NCBI RefSeq assembly: GCF_900112285.1
Contig: NZ_FOKZ01000004.1
Span: 186,001 to 250,000, forward strand
Source: Polaromonas sp. OV174
Lineage (GTDB): Bacteria; Pseudomonadota; Gammaproteobacteria; Burkholderiales; Burkholderiaceae_C
DNA: 64,000 nucleotides
Reading direction: 5' to 3'
Of this stretch, positions 47,385 through 57,929 are shown in pieces (positions within the stretch are counted from its first letter, which is position 1; each line of letters opens with the position of its first letter). Position numbers and translations under genes: made by a program. Under the pieces are notes generated by a model, which was not told where the DNA came from, did no database searches, and saw only the letters and a list, made by a program, of their open reading frames with translations.

Positions 47385-48059
47385 ATGCGGATATTGCTTG
47401 TAGAGGATGACAAGGTGCTGGCGGACGCGCTCTCGCGGGCGCTGGTGCAGTCCGCCCACGCCGTAGACATGGTTTCCAACGGTGAGATGGCCGACCATGC
47501 GCTCACTATTGGCATTTACGACTTGGCGATCCTGGACATCGGCTTACCCGGGCTGAGCGGATTGGACGTGCTGCGGCGGCTGAGGGCACGCCGGTCCACG
47601 ACGCCAGTGCTGATGCTCACTGCCTTCGACACCCTCCAGGACCGCGTCCGCGGGCTGGATCTAGGCGCCGACGATTACCTGGCCAAGCCCTTCGACCTGC
47701 CGGAGCTGGAAGCGCGCGTGCGGGCGCTGCTGCGCCGCGGTAGCAACTCCACGCCTTGCCTGGAGCACGGCCTGCTGCGCTTTGACACGGTGGGCCGCCG
47801 CGTGTTCTACGAGAAGCGACCGCTGGAGCTGTCGCCGCGCGAACTCGCCGTCCTGGAACTGCTGCTGATGCGCGCGGGGCGTGTCGTGAGCAAGGAGCAG
47901 ATGGTCAACCATCTCTATGGCTGGGGCGACGAGGTCGGTGACAACGCGATCGAGGTCAACATCTACCGCCTGCGCAAGAAGCTGGAGCCGCTCGGATGTG
48001 AGATCCGCACCGTGCGCGGCATGGGCTATCTGATGGACCGCAACGATGCGGAGGCCTGA
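47385..48059 (+). CDS. TctD-like response regulator
   Basis: This 224-aa OmpR-family regulator has receiver MRILLVEDDKVLADALSRALVQSAHAVDMVSNGEMADHAL with Asp51 (AILDIGLPGLSGL), then a winged helix (RPLELSPRELAVLELLLMRAGRVVSKEQMVNHLYGWGDEVGDNAIEVNIYRLRKKLEPLGCEIRTVRGMGYLM). It overlaps the kinase start by 14 bp. TerC and Usp genes follow the kinase. GACAG repeats in the terC promoter are candidate binding sites. Confidence 0.93.
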   Translation: MRILLVEDDKVLADALSRALVQSAHAVDMVSNGEMADHALTIGIYDLAILDIGLPGLSGLDVLRRLRARRSTTPVLMLTAFDTLQDRVRGLDLGADDYLAKPFDLPELEARVRALLRRGSNSTPCLEHGLLRFDTVGRRVFYEKRPLELSPRELAVLELLLMRAGRVVSKEQMVNHLYGWGDEVGDNAIEVNIYRLRKKLEPLGCEIRTVRGMGYLMDRNDAEA

Positions 48060-49437
48060 GCCCAGGCTGCAGCGCAAGCTGCTGGCTTGGCTGCTTGGGC
48101 CGCTGGCCGTGCTGCTGGTGCTGGACACCGGCGCCGCCTACTGGAACTCGCAGCGTTTTTCCAACCTCGCTTACGACCGTGCGCTGTACGAGATCGGACG
48201 CGAGATCGTGCTGCACGTGAAGCTCGACGGCACCCGCCCCCGGCTCGACCTCTCGGAGACCGCGGACAAGATCCTGCTGCAGGACTCGGACGACCGCCTC
48301 TTCTACCGTGTCGTCAGCGAGGATGGAACGCTGTTGGGCGGCGATGTGGATATGCCGTCGCCGCGCGTGGCTGAAACCGTCAAATCGCGCTTTTACGGCG
48401 ATGTCTTGCGCGGGGAGCCGGTACGGATGATGGTGGCCCGGATGCCAATCAGTGCCGACGCCGCTGCTCCGCTGGTCTTGGTGCAGGTTGCTGAAACCCT
48501 CAACAAGCGCACGCGCTTCGCGTGGGAGATGGTGGCCAACGTGGTGCTGCCGCAGCTGCTGCTGATCGTGATGGCCACGGCGGTGGTCTGGTTCGGCGTT
48601 TCGCGTGGGCTCGAGCCGCTGCAGCGGCTGCGGCGCGCGGTGTCGGATCGCTCGCACCTGGATCTGAGTCCGATCGACACCCAAGACGTTCCGGGAGAGG
48701 TGCGACCGCTGGTGGACGAAGTCAACGAGCTGATGGCGCGGCTGGGGCGAACCTTTGATTTCCAGAATCGCTTTGTGGCCGATGCCGCCCACCAGCTGAA
48801 GACGCCGGTCAGCGGCCTGAAGGCCCAGATCGAGCTGGCGCTGCGGGAGAGCGACGCGGAGCGGGTGCGCCATTCGCTGGCGCAGCTCTACATCAGCGCC
48901 GACCGGCTGTCGAGGCTGGTGCGCCAGCTGCTTTCGCTCGCCCGCAACGAGCCCGGTGCGCTCGACTTCATGCAGCTACAGCCGCTGGACCTGAACGCTC
49001 ACGTCCTGGAGATCAGCATGGACTGGGTGCCGGAGGCGATCAAACGCAACATCGACCTGGGCTTCGAAGGGGCCGGTCATCCGCTGATGATCGACGCCGA
49101 CCGGGACCGGCTGCGTGAGCTGATCAACAACCTGATCGACAACGCAATCCGCTACAGCCAGGAAGGCGGCCGGGTGACCGTGCGCTTGGGCCAGAGCGGG
49201 GGAGACCAGTGCCGCCTGGCCATCAGCGACGACGGCCCCAGCATCCCGGTGCAGGAGCGCACCCGCATCTTCGAACGCTTTCACCGCCTCCTCGGTACGC
49301 AGGAGGATGGCAGCGGCCTCGGTCTTGCCATCGTCAGCGAGATCGCCACGCTGCACGGCGCGCGCATCACGCTGGAGGAAGACACCGACGGCGTGGGCAA
49401 CACCTTCAGCGTCTTCTTCCCCTTGCGAGCGGTCTGA
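48046..49437 (+). CDS. TctE-like sensor histidine kinase
   Basis: This 463-aa membrane kinase has helices at about 12-30 and 162-184, with a periplasmic domain between them (LAYDRALYEIGREIVLHVKLDGTRPRLDLSETADKILLQDSDDRLFYRV...) of the 2CSK_N type found in TctE kinases. A HAMP segment follows, then H-box DAAHQLKTPVSGLKAQIE (His249), N-box NNLIDNAIRYS and G boxes DDGPSIP and GSGLGLAIVSEI. TctE relatives sense organic acids such as citrate, but the ligand here is unknown. Confidence 0.92.
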   Translation: MRRPEPRLQRKLLAWLLGPLAVLLVLDTGAAYWNSQRFSNLAYDRALYEIGREIVLHVKLDGTRPRLDLSETADKILLQDSDDRLFYRVVSEDGTLLGGDVDMPSPRVAETVKSRFYGDVLRGEPVRMMVARMPISADAAAPLVLVQVAETLNKRTRFAWEMVANVVLPQLLLIVMATAVVWFGVSRGLEPLQRLRRAVSDRSHLDLSPIDTQDVPGEVRPLVDEVNELMARLGRTFDFQNRFVADAAHQLKTPVSGLKAQIELALRESDAERVRHSLAQLYISADRLSRLVRQLLSLARNEPGALDFMQLQPLDLNAHVLEISMDWVPEAIKRNIDLGFEGAGHPLMIDADRDRLRELINNLIDNAIRYSQEGGRVTVRLGQSGGDQCRLAISDDGPSIPVQERTRIFERFHRLLGTQEDGSGLGLAIVSEIATLHGARITLEEDTDGVGNTFSVFFPLRAV

Positions 49438-49480
49438 GCCCGAAGGCTTCCGAAACCGTCGCGCAGCAGCCGGCTGTAAG

Positions 49481-49535
49481 CTGGCCGACAGCTTGCCGAT
49501 AACTGGCTGACAGGGCGCCGGCAGAAAGGTGACAG
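49481..49535. promoter_or_regulatory. Three direct GACAG repeats at 22-bp spacing
   Basis: CTGGCCGACAG (49481-49491), CTGGCTGACAG (49503-49513) and AAAGGTGACAG (49525-49535) place GACAG at 49487, 49509 and 49531, exactly 22 bp apart. This is two helical turns, as expected for tandem binding of an OmpR-type dimer. They lie 67-121 bp upstream of the terC start. Confidence 0.55.
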
Positions 49536-49601
49536 CACAGGCCCGTAACCTCGAAGAGCTCGGAACCACCGTGGTCCCGCATCTTTTTTCGAGGAGACAT
49601 C

Positions 49602-50297
49602 ATGTCGTTTTTGCTGAGTCCGGAATTCTGGATCGCCCTGTCGCAGATCATCTTGATCAACATCGTTCTGAGTGGCGACAACGCCGTTGTCATCGCGATG
49701 GCCTCCCGCTCGCTGCCGCCCGCGCAGCAGAAGAAGGCGATTCTGTTCGGTAGCGTCGGCGCCATCGTGCTGCGCCTGATCCTGACCTTCTTTGCCGTCT
49801 ACCTGCTGACGCTGCCCTACCTCAAGCTGGTGGGCGCCGCGCTGCTGCTGTGGATCGGCATTGGCCTGATGAAAGGCGAGGGCGACGAGGAGAACCTGGC
49901 AGGCCACTCCAGCCTGGCTGCGGCCATCAAGACCATCGTGGTCGCCGACCTGGTCATGAGCTTGGACAACGTCATCGGCGTCGCAGCCGCCGCCAAAGGC
50001 AACATTCCGCTGCTGGTGTTCGGTCTCGTGATCAGCATTCCCCTGATCATTTTCGGCAGCACCTTGATCCTTAAGCTGATGGGCCGTTTCCCGATCATCA
50101 TCACCCTCGGGGCTGGCCTGCTCGGTTGGGTGGCCGGCGACATGGCGATGTCGGATCCGGCCATCGCCGGCTGGGCCGCCAACCAGCATGCGCTGCACAA
50201 CGCGGTTCCTGCGCTGGGTGCCATGTTCGTGGTGGCGGCAGGCAAGTGGCTGGCCAGCCGCCAGCAACCGGAACCGGCCAACCAACCCGCGACCTGA
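49602..50297 (+). CDS. TerC-family integral membrane protein
   Basis: This 231-aa protein has about seven helices. The paired acidic motifs typical of TerC are present: INIVLSGDNAVVIAMA near residue 25 and VADLVMSLDNVIGVAAAAKG near residue 125. Family members export manganese or calcium or give tellurite resistance. A GAGGAGACATC ribosome site precedes the ATG. No yybP-ykoY Mn riboswitch is visible. It is preceded by the TctD/TctE pair and followed by a Usp gene after 10 bp. Confidence 0.92.
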   Translation: MSFLLSPEFWIALSQIILINIVLSGDNAVVIAMASRSLPPAQQKKAILFGSVGAIVLRLILTFFAVYLLTLPYLKLVGAALLLWIGIGLMKGEGDEENLAGHSSLAAAIKTIVVADLVMSLDNVIGVAAAAKGNIPLLVFGLVISIPLIIFGSTLILKLMGRFPIIITLGAGLLGWVAGDMAMSDPAIAGWAANQHALHNAVPALGAMFVVAAGKWLASRQQPEPANQPAT

Positions 50298-50307
50298 AGG
50301 TGCTCGC

Positions 50308-50739
50308 ATGAGAAACATCCTGGTCCCCATTGACCCGACCCAGCCGGCTCGGACGCGCTCAGCCATTGATCAAGTCGTGTGCATTTTCCGGGAAGAGCCG
50401 GTCACCGTTCGCCTGCTGCGGGTGCAGCCCCAGGTCTCCGGTCACGTCGCGATGTTCTTCGACAAGCGCGAGTTGCGCGAGTTGCAGCAAGGCGCAGGCG
50501 CCGAGGACCTGCAGTTTGCGCAGAATCTGCTCGACGCGGCTGGCGTGCCTTACACCAGCACCGTGCTGGTGGGGCGCAGTGCCGAGACCATCATTGTGGC
50601 TGCGCGCGACCATGGCTGCGACCGCATCGTCTTTGGCCGGGAGGAGCCCAGCCTGGCAGGAAAGATCTTCGGTTCGCTGGCGCAGCAGGTGCACCAGCTA
50701 CTGGGCGCGAGCGGCGACCCCCAGGTCATCGGCTCCTGA
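50308..50739 (+). CDS. Universal stress protein family
   Basis: This 143-aa UspA-like alpha/beta protein begins MRNILVPIDPTQPARTRSAIDQVVCIF, with the ATP-binding-type tail VGRSAETIIVAARDHGCDRIVFGREEPSLAGKIFGSLAQQVHQLL. The GREEPSLAGKIFGS loop stands for the usual G-x2-G-x9-G-S/T, although the first Gly pair is altered, so nucleotide binding is uncertain. Gap to terC is 10 bp, so they form one transcription unit. Confidence 0.88.
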   Translation: MRNILVPIDPTQPARTRSAIDQVVCIFREEPVTVRLLRVQPQVSGHVAMFFDKRELRELQQGAGAEDLQFAQNLLDAAGVPYTSTVLVGRSAETIIVAARDHGCDRIVFGREEPSLAGKIFGSLAQQVHQLLGASGDPQVIGS

Positions 50740-50880
50740 CCCAAGGCCCCTCGGCGGGCTTCAGCGGCCCGGCTGCTCCAAGGGATCGGCCTGGCGCTGC
50801 GGTGAGCGTGTCTGAGCCAGTTAAGACGCGAATGCCTGCCCCGGGGCGTTAACACGGGTTCGCCGTCCCAAACGCAAGCC

Positions 50881-51738
50881 TCACAGCTTCATGTCGTAGT
50901 CCACGCTGATCGGCGCGTGATCGGAAAAGCGCTGTTCCTTGTAAATATGTTCGCTGCGCGCCAGCGCGGCAAAGGCCGGCGTGGCCAGGTGGTAGTCGAG
51001 CCGCCAGCCCACGTTCTTGGCGTAAGCCTGGCCGCGGTTGCTCCACCAGGTGTAGGCGGCGTCGGTGGCCGTGGGCTGCAGCTTGCGGTAGACGTCTACC
51101 ATGCCGCCGCCGCGCACCGTGTCCTGGGTGAGCTCGTCGGCGGCCTCGTTGGCCAGTTCGGCGTCGCGCAGCAGTTCCGTCATCCAGGCGCGCTCTTCGG
51201 GCAGGAAACCGCTGTTCTTGCGGTTGCCCTTGAAGTTTTTCAGGTCGATTTCCTGGTGCGCGATATTGATGTCACCGCACAGCACGAAGTCGCGCGTCTG
51301 TTTCAGGGTCGCCAGATGCGGGTAGAACTCGGCCAGAAAGCGGAACTTGGCGGCCTGCCTGTCCTCGCCGGAAGATCCGCTGGGGAAATAGGCGCTGATG
51401 ATGGAGAACTTGGGGCAATGCGAGCGGCCGGGGCGGTCAAAACGCAGCTCCACATAACGGCCTTCGGCATCGAATTCGGTCGAGCCATAGCCCACAATGA
51501 CCTCGCTGGGCTCATGCCGGCTGTAGACGCCGACGCCGGAATAACCCTTTTTTTCGGCAAAATGAAAATGCCCCTTGAGGCCGGCAATTTCCTCGAACTT
51601 GCCGCTGATGTCGGCCGCCTGCGCCTTCAACTCCTGCACGCAAATACAATCTGGCATGGATTGGGCAAGCCAATCCTGCAAGCCTTTGCTGGTGGCAGAA
51701 CGGATACCGTTGAGGTTGAGGCTGGTTAATTTGAACAT
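50881..51738 (-). CDS. xth: Exodeoxyribonuclease III
   Basis: This 285-aa AP endonuclease/3' exonuclease of the ExoIII family has TSLNLNGIRSATSKGLQDWL, CVQELKAQ (metal Glu in QELK), SRHEP, CGDINIAHQEIDLKN (GDxN), and YTWWSNRGQAYAKNVGWRLDYHLATP with a C-terminal SDHAPI. It removes 3' blocks and cleaves abasic sites. The start MFKLTSLNLNG at 51738 overlaps by only a few bases with the divergent pyrE leader. Confidence 0.96.
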   Translation of the reverse strand: MFKLTSLNLNGIRSATSKGLQDWLAQSMPDCICVQELKAQAADISGKFEEIAGLKGHFHFAEKKGYSGVGVYSRHEPSEVIVGYGSTEFDAEGRYVELRFDRPGRSHCPKFSIISAYFPSGSSGEDRQAAKFRFLAEFYPHLATLKQTRDFVLCGDINIAHQEIDLKNFKGNRKNSGFLPEERAWMTELLRDAELANEAADELTQDTVRGGGMVDVYRKLQPTATDAAYTWWSNRGQAYAKNVGWRLDYHLATPAFAALARSEHIYKEQRFSDHAPISVDYDMKL

Positions 51739-51748
51739 GGGACTTTCA

Positions 51749-52498
51749 ATGAGCACGACAGGGCAGACAACAAACAAGGGCCAGGCGGCGCAGGCGGACG
51801 ACAGTCTGGCACAGGAATTCGTGCAGTTTGCCGTCGAATCGGGCGTGCTGCGGTTTGGCGAATTCAAGACCAAGGCCGGGCGCATGAGCCCTTACTTCTT
51901 TAATGCCGGCCTGTTTGACGACGGTGCCAAGCTGGGCCGGCTGGCGCAATTTTATGCCCGCCACCTGCTGGCCGAGGAGCAGCGCAGTGGGCTGGCCTTT
52001 GACATGATTTTCGGACCCGCCTACAAAGGCATTCCGCTGGCGGCCGCCGTCTCGGTGGAATTGGCGCGGCTGGGGCGCAATGTGCCCTTTGCCTATAACC
52101 GCAAAGAGGTCAAGGACCATGGCGAGGGCGGCTCGCTGGTCGGTGCGAAGGTAGCGGGTCGGGTGCTGATTGTCGACGACGTGATGTCCGCCGGCACCGC
52201 CGCGCGCGAGTCCATCGCCATCATCAAGGCCGCCGGTGCCATTCCCCATGCCATCGCGCTGGCGCTGGACCGGCAGGAAAAAGCCACCGAAAACGGTGTC
52301 GATGTGAACCACAGTGCCGTGCAATATGTCACACAACAACTGGGTTTGCAGGTTTGCGCGATTGCGCGTTTGACCGACTTGCTGCAGTATCTGTCCAGGC
52401 AAAGCAGCGCCTCGGACACCGATGCATCCGGCGCCTTGTCTTTGAAACAGCACTACCAGTCGGTGCTGGCTTACCGGGAACGCTACGGCGTCGATTAA
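51749..52498 (+). CDS. pyrE: Orotate phosphoribosyltransferase
   Basis: This 249-aa type I phosphoribosyltransferase makes OMP from orotate and PRPP. Motifs include GEFKTKAGRMSPYFFNAGLFDDG, DMIFGPAYKGIPLAAAVSVELARLG, YNRKEVKDHGEGGSLVGAKVAGRVLIVDDVMSAGTAARES (the PRPP loop VDDVMSAGTA). It has about 30 extra N-terminal residues compared with E. coli, as usual in betaproteobacteria. A start 12 bp upstream (ATG 51737) is also possible. It is divergent from xth with starts only 10 bp apart. Confidence 0.97.
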   Translation: MSTTGQTTNKGQAAQADDSLAQEFVQFAVESGVLRFGEFKTKAGRMSPYFFNAGLFDDGAKLGRLAQFYARHLLAEEQRSGLAFDMIFGPAYKGIPLAAAVSVELARLGRNVPFAYNRKEVKDHGEGGSLVGAKVAGRVLIVDDVMSAGTAARESIAIIKAAGAIPHAIALALDRQEKATENGVDVNHSAVQYVTQQLGLQVCAIARLTDLLQYLSRQSSASDTDASGALSLKQHYQSVLAYRERYGVD

Positions 52499-52506
52499 GG
52501 AGACGA

Positions 52507-53163
52507 ATGCTCGCGCCAACAATGCGTACTCTCGGGTTGCTGTGTACCGCATGGCTTTGCGGTTCTGCCGCGGCGCAAGGCATTTACACCTGTGTTGATG
52601 GCAAGGGCCGCAAGATCACTGCAGATCGCCCCATCATCGAGTGCATAGACCGCACGCAGCAGGAGTTGACGCGTACCGGCACCATCAAGCGAGAGCTGGG
52701 CCCGTCGCTCACCGCGCCGGAGCGGGCCGCCCAGGAAGAAAAAAACCGGCGGGCCGCCGAGCTGCTGGCTCGCGAAGCCGAGGAAAAGCGCCGCGATCGG
52801 GCCCTGCTGCTGCGTTACCCCAACCGCGCGGTGCACGACCAGGAGCGCAGCACGGCGCTGGCGCAAATCGACGAGGTCATCAAGGCGTCGAGCAAGCGAA
52901 CCGGCGAGTTGGCCGCCCAGCGCCAGGCCATCGCCAGTGAGTTCGAGTTTTATGCCAAAGATCCGGCCAAAGCCCCGACCTCCCTCAAGCTTAGGCTGGA
53001 GGACAACGAGAGCAGCGTGGATGTGCAGCAAAAATTCATTGCCGATCAGCAGCGCGAGAAAAAACGCGTCAACCAGCGCTTTGACGAAGAGCTGGTCAAG
53101 CTCAAGGAGCTCTGGACGTTGAGGGGCGGCACGCCCGCCGGCGCGAGTACGGCAAAGAACTGA
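52507..53163 (+). CDS. DUF4124-type secreted protein
   Basis: In this 218-aa protein the N terminus has a signal (TLGLLCTAWLCGSAAAQ) followed by GIYTCVDGKGRKITADRPIIEC, a short DUF4124 domain with two Cys. The remainder is a charged helical coiled coil rich in Ala, Arg, Glu (ERAAQEEKNRRAAELLAREAEEKRRDRALLLRYPNRAVHDQER...). It is probably periplasmic; the role is unknown. AAGGAG precedes the ATG. It starts 8 bp after pyrE. Confidence 0.87.
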   Translation: MLAPTMRTLGLLCTAWLCGSAAAQGIYTCVDGKGRKITADRPIIECIDRTQQELTRTGTIKRELGPSLTAPERAAQEEKNRRAAELLAREAEEKRRDRALLLRYPNRAVHDQERSTALAQIDEVIKASSKRTGELAAQRQAIASEFEFYAKDPAKAPTSLKLRLEDNESSVDVQQKFIADQQREKKRVNQRFDEELVKLKELWTLRGGTPAGASTAKN

Positions 53164-53178
53164 TTTGCAAGCGAAATA

Positions 53179-53227
53179 AGCCTGTAGCCCAATCGAGGCG
53201 AGCGCTGGCAGCTATGTATTTGATAGT
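53179..53227 (-). repeat. Repeat A copy 11 (intergenic, near consensus)
   Basis: On the minus strand: CACTATCAAATACATAGCTG, CCAGCGCTCGCC and GATTGGGCTACAGGC. It begins 15 nt after the DUF4124 stop codon, in the convergent gap before gatB. Confidence 0.8.
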
Positions 53228-53299
53228 GTCAAGGCGCCGGCCCGGCGTTTGAAAACCAGGCCCCCACCGCAGCTTGGTGGCCTGGCGGCCCGGCAGGCC

Positions 53300-54757
53300 T
53301 CAGGCCAGTTTCTTCTTCAGCAACTCGTTGACCTGCGCCGGGTTGGCCTTGCCCTTGGTGGCCTTCATGGCCTGACCGACCAGGGCGTTAAAGGCCTTGG
53401 CATTGCCGGCCTTCACCTCTAGGGCGTTCTTGGCATTGGCCGCCAGCACCTCGTCGATGATTTTTTCCAGCTCGCCGCTGTCGCTCATCTGCTTCAGGCC
53501 CTTGGCCTCGATCACGGCGTCGACATCACGGCCTTCGCCGCTCCACATGGCCTCAAACACCTGGCGGGCGGCGTTGTTGGAGATGGTGCCGTCGGCAATG
53601 CGCTTGATCAGCTGGGCCAGTTGCGCCGGGCTGACGGTAGAAGCCTCAATCGATTTTTCCTCGGCATTGAGGCGGCGCGACAGCTCGCCCATGACCCAGT
53701 TGCTGGCCAGCTTGGCTTGCCCGCTGGCGCCGGCCACGGCCTCAAAGTAGGCGGCAGTGGCCTTGCTTTGCGTCAGCTGGCCGGCGTCGTACTCGTTCAA
53801 GGCGTAGTCGGCGATGAAGCGGGCCGCCATCACGCGCGGCAGCTCGCTCATCTCTGAACGGGTTTTCTCGACCCAGTCGCGGCCAATCACCAACGGCGGC
53901 AGGTCCGGATCGGGGAAATAGCGGTAGTCGGCGGCATCTTCCTTGCTGCGCATGCTGCGGGTTTCGCCGGTGTCCGGGTCGAACAGCACGGTGGCCTGCT
54001 GGATCGCGTGGCCGTCCTCGATTTGCTCGATCTGCCAGCGCACTTCAAAATCTATGGCTTGCTGCATGAACTTGAAGCTGTTCAGGTTCTTGATTTCGCG
54101 CCGCGTGCCCAGCGGCTCGCCAGGCTTGCGCACCGACACGTTGGCGTCGCAGCGAAAGCTGCCTTCCTGCATGTTGCCGTCGCAAATGCCTATCCAGGTG
54201 ACGATTTTGTGCAGTTCCTTGGCATAGGCCACGGCCTCCGCCGATGAGCGCATGTCGGGCTCGGTGACGATTTCCAGCAGCGGCGTGCCGGCGCGGTTCA
54301 AATCGATGCCGCTCTGGCCGATGAAGTCTTCGTGCAGCGATTTGCCGGCGTCTTCTTCCAAATGGGCGCGCACCAGGCGCACCGATTTTTTCTCGTCGCC
54401 GAGGAAGAATTCGACCACGCCGCCTTGCACCACGGGAATTTCGAACTGGCTGATCTGGTAGCCCTTGGGCAGATCCGGGTAGAAGTAGTTCTTGCGGGCG
54501 AACACGCTGCTTTCGGCTATGTGAGCATTCACTGCCAGGCCGAACTCGATGGCGCGTTGTACCGCACCCTTGTTCATCACCGGCAGTGCGCCGGGCAGGG
54601 CGAAGTCCACCGCCGAGGCCTGGGTGTTGGGCTCGGCGCCAAAGGCGGTCGAGGCGCGGCTGAAGATTTTCGAATTTGTCGTCAGCTGGGTGTGGGTTTC
54701 AAAGCCGATCACGACTTCGTAGCCCTGCACCAGCAGGGAGGCGGTAGCTTTGCTCAT
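53300..54757 (-). CDS. gatB: Asp/Glu-tRNA amidotransferase subunit B
   Basis: This 485-aa protein is the tRNA-binding and kinase subunit of GatCAB, which converts Glu-tRNA-Gln and Asp-tRNA-Asn to the amidated forms. Family features are [51 protein letters not shown] motif ([14 protein letters not shown]) and the C-terminal YqeY-like helical region. The start at 54757 ([18 protein letters not shown]) lets its ATG overlap the gatA stop as ATGA, giving translational coupling. Confidence 0.97.
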   Translation of the reverse strand: MSKATASLLVQGYEVVIGFETHTQLTTNSKIFSRASTAFGAEPNTQASAVDFALPGALPVMNKGAVQRAIEFGLAVNAHIAESSVFARKNYFYPDLPKGYQISQFEIPVVQGGVVEFFLGDEKKSVRLVRAHLEEDAGKSLHEDFIGQSGIDLNRAGTPLLEIVTEPDMRSSAEAVAYAKELHKIVTWIGICDGNMQEGSFRCDANVSVRKPGEPLGTRREIKNLNSFKFMQQAIDFEVRWQIEQIEDGHAIQQATVLFDPDTGETRSMRSKEDAADYRYFPDPDLPPLVIGRDWVEKTRSEMSELPRVMAARFIADYALNEYDAGQLTQSKATAAYFEAVAGASGQAKLASNWVMGELSRRLNAEEKSIEASTVSPAQLAQLIKRIADGTISNNAARQVFEAMWSGEGRDVDAVIEAKGLKQMSDSGELEKIIDEVLAANAKNALEVKAGNAKAFNALVGQAMKATKGKANPAQVNELLKKKLA

Positions 54758-56250
54758 GCCAGGGTTCCAGGTGCTTTTTGATGCCAATCGGTGGCCAGCT
54801 GGAACTGGTGGGCGGCGCCCAGCAGCTGGCCTTCCTTGAAGTAATTGCCTATCAGTTGCAGGCCGACGGGCAGGCCGCCGGCGCCAAAACCGGCCGGCAC
54901 GCTCATGCCGGGCAGGCCGGCCAAGCTGGAGGACAGGGTGTAGATGTCGGCCAGGTAGTTGGCCACCGGGTCGTCGGACTTTTCACCGATTTTCCAGGCC
55001 ACCGTGGGCGACACCGGGCCGGCAATGATGTCGCACTGCGTGAAGGCTTTTTGGAAGTCCTGCGCGATCAGGCGGCGGATTTTCTGCGCCTTCAGGTAGT
55101 AGGCGTCGTAGTAGCCGTGCGACAGCACATAGGTGCCTATCATGATGCGGCGCGTGGCCTCGTCGCCAAAGCCTTCACTGCGCGACTTTTTGTACATGTC
55201 GGTCAGGTCGCCGTAGTTGGCGGCGCGGTGGCCATAGCGCACGCCGTCAAAACGGCTCAGGTTGGAGCTGGCCTCGGCCGGGGCGATCACGTAGTAAACC
55301 GGAATCGACAGCTCGGTCAGCGGCAGGCTGACATCGACCAGGGTCGCACCGAGCTTTTCAAATTCGCCGAGCGCGCCGCGCACGGCGGCCAGCACGTCGG
55401 GCGAGCAGCCGGCGCCGAAGAATTGCGTTGGTAAACCAATTCTTAAGCCTTTTAGGGGTGTAGCGCCCGTCCCGCTTGCGCTGGCAGCTATCAAATCTGC
55501 AGCGTAATCGACGGCCGGCAGGTCCAGCGAGGTCGAGTCGCGGTCCGGGTCTGGGCCGGCCATGGCCGAGAGCAGCAGGGCGCAGTCGAGCGCGCTGCGC
55601 GCCATCGGGCCGGCCTGGTCCAGGCTGGAGGCAAAGGCCACCATGCCGTAGCGCGAGCAGCGGCCGTAAGTCGGCTTGATGCCGGTGATGCCGGTGAGCG
55701 ATGCCGGCTGGCGAATCGAGCCGCCGGTGTCGGTGCCGGTGGCGGCGGGCACCAGGCGCGCTGCCACGGCGGCGGCCGAACCGCCCGAGGAACCGCCGGG
55801 CACGCGGCTCAGGTCCCAGGGATTTTGTACCGGTTTGTAAGCACTGTTGTCGTTGCCCGAGCCCATGGCGAACTCGTCGCAGTTGAGTTTGCCCAAGGTG
55901 ACCATGCCGGCGCCGCCCAGTTGGCTGACGACGGTGGCGTCAAACGGGCTGCGGTAGTTTTCCAGCATCTTGGAGCCGGCGGTGGTCGGAAAGTCGCGGG
56001 TGACAAACACGTCCTTGTGCGCCAGCGGCACGCCCAGCAGCGGGCTGCGCTCGCCGGCGGCCAGACGCGCATCGGCGGCTTTGGCCTGCGCCAGCGAGAC
56101 GTCGGCGTCGGTGGCCAGGAAGGCGCCGAGCGCCTCGCCCTGGACGCGCTTCAGGAAATGCTGGGTGACTTCGACGCTGGAGACTTCGCCGGCGGCCAGC
56201 TTGGCGGCCAGCTGGGCCACGCCCAGGTCGTGTAAATCTTGCTGGCTCAT
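54754..56250 (-). CDS. gatA: Asp/Glu-tRNA amidotransferase subunit A
   Basis: This 498-aa amidase-signature enzyme releases ammonia from Gln. The catalytic triad is visible: Lys in [22 protein letters not shown], then Ser in [46 protein letters not shown]. Residues about 253-265 ([13 protein letters not shown]) form an extra stretch between DYAAD and [14 protein letters not shown], a place where family members are short; the DNA there is a repeat A copy. The frame is preserved. ATGA overlaps couple it to gatC upstream and gatB downstream. Confidence 0.97.
   Translation of the reverse strand: MSQQDLHDLGVAQLAAKLAAGEVSSVEVTQHFLKRVQGEALGAFLATDADVSLAQAKAADARLAAGERSPLLGVPLAHKDVFVTRDFPTTAGSKMLENYRSPFDATVVSQLGGAGMVTLGKLNCDEFAMGSGNDNSAYKPVQNPWDLSRVPGGSSGGSAAAVAARLVPAATGTDTGGSIRQPASLTGITGIKPTYGRCSRYGMVAFASSLDQAGPMARSALDCALLLSAMAGPDPDRDSTSLDLPAVDYAADLIAASASGTGATPLKGLRIGLPTQFFGAGCSPDVLAAVRGALGEFEKLGATLVDVSLPLTELSIPVYYVIAPAEASSNLSRFDGVRYGHRAANYGDLTDMYKKSRSEGFGDEATRRIMIGTYVLSHGYYDAYYLKAQKIRRLIAQDFQKAFTQCDIIAGPVSPTVAWKIGEKSDDPVANYLADIYTLSSSLAGLPGMSVPAGFGAGGLPVGLQLIGNYFKEGQLLGAAHQFQLATDWHQKAPGTLA
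55454..55496 (-). repeat. Repeat A copy 12, in frame inside gatA
   Basis: On the gene strand: ATTTGATAGCTGCCAGCGCA, AGCGGGACGGGCGCTACACCCC. It matches repeat A from ATAGCTG to the GGGCGCTACA end and encodes [14 protein letters not shown]. The same frame as the metH copy is used. Confidence 0.75.
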
Positions 56251-56546
56251 TCGATCACCTTGGGCACGAGAAACAGGCCGCGCTCGACGGCCGGGGCGCT
56301 GACCTGGCTGGCCTCGCGCTGGTTGGGTTCGCTGGCGATGTCCTCGCGCAGGCGCAGGGCCACCTCGCCCAGTACCGCCGCCGGGTGAGCCAGTGGCTCC
56401 ACGCCGTCGGTGTTGACGGCTTCCATCTGTTCAACCAGGGCAAAAAAGCCGTTGAGCTGATGCAAGGTGTGCTCTGTTTCGTCGGGACGCAACTCCAGCC
56501 GCGCCAGATTGGCGACGCGTGCGATGTCTTGGGGTGTCAATGCCAT
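56247..56546 (-). CDS. gatC: Asp/Glu-tRNA amidotransferase subunit C
   Basis: This 99-aa GatC starts [55 protein letters not shown], with LREDI...ER at the C terminus. It wraps around GatA and GatB to stabilise the complex. It overlaps gatA by an ATGA, and is divergent from mreB with a 278-bp intergenic region. Confidence 0.95.
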   Translation of the reverse strand: MALTPQDIARVANLARLELRPDETEHTLHQLNGFFALVEQMEAVNTDGVEPLAHPAAVLGEVALRLREDIASEPNQREASQVSAPAVERGLFLVPKVIE

Positions 56547-56701
56547 GTTGAGATGTGAAGGAGTACGGGAAAGTTAGTGAAAATCAGGGGCTGAAACGAG
56601 TTGTAAAGCCAAAAAAACGCCACTTGCGCTGCCCTTGGTTCACAGGGGATGCGTTATTATCCCGCCTTTGATGTGAAATCAGGGCCGGATGCACTCTTTA
56701 G

Positions 56702-57868
<1,167 letters not shown>

Positions 57869-57929
57869 ACCCTTGGACGCCGCCCTTCATGTGCATGTTT
57901 ATGCTGCATGAAGCGGGGGCCAGCGCACC

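Noticed and set aside
49440..49601. Possible yybP-ykoY manganese riboswitch before terC
   Set aside because: Such riboswitches often precede terC-like genes, but the conserved loop sequences are not seen; the leader instead has GACAG repeats.
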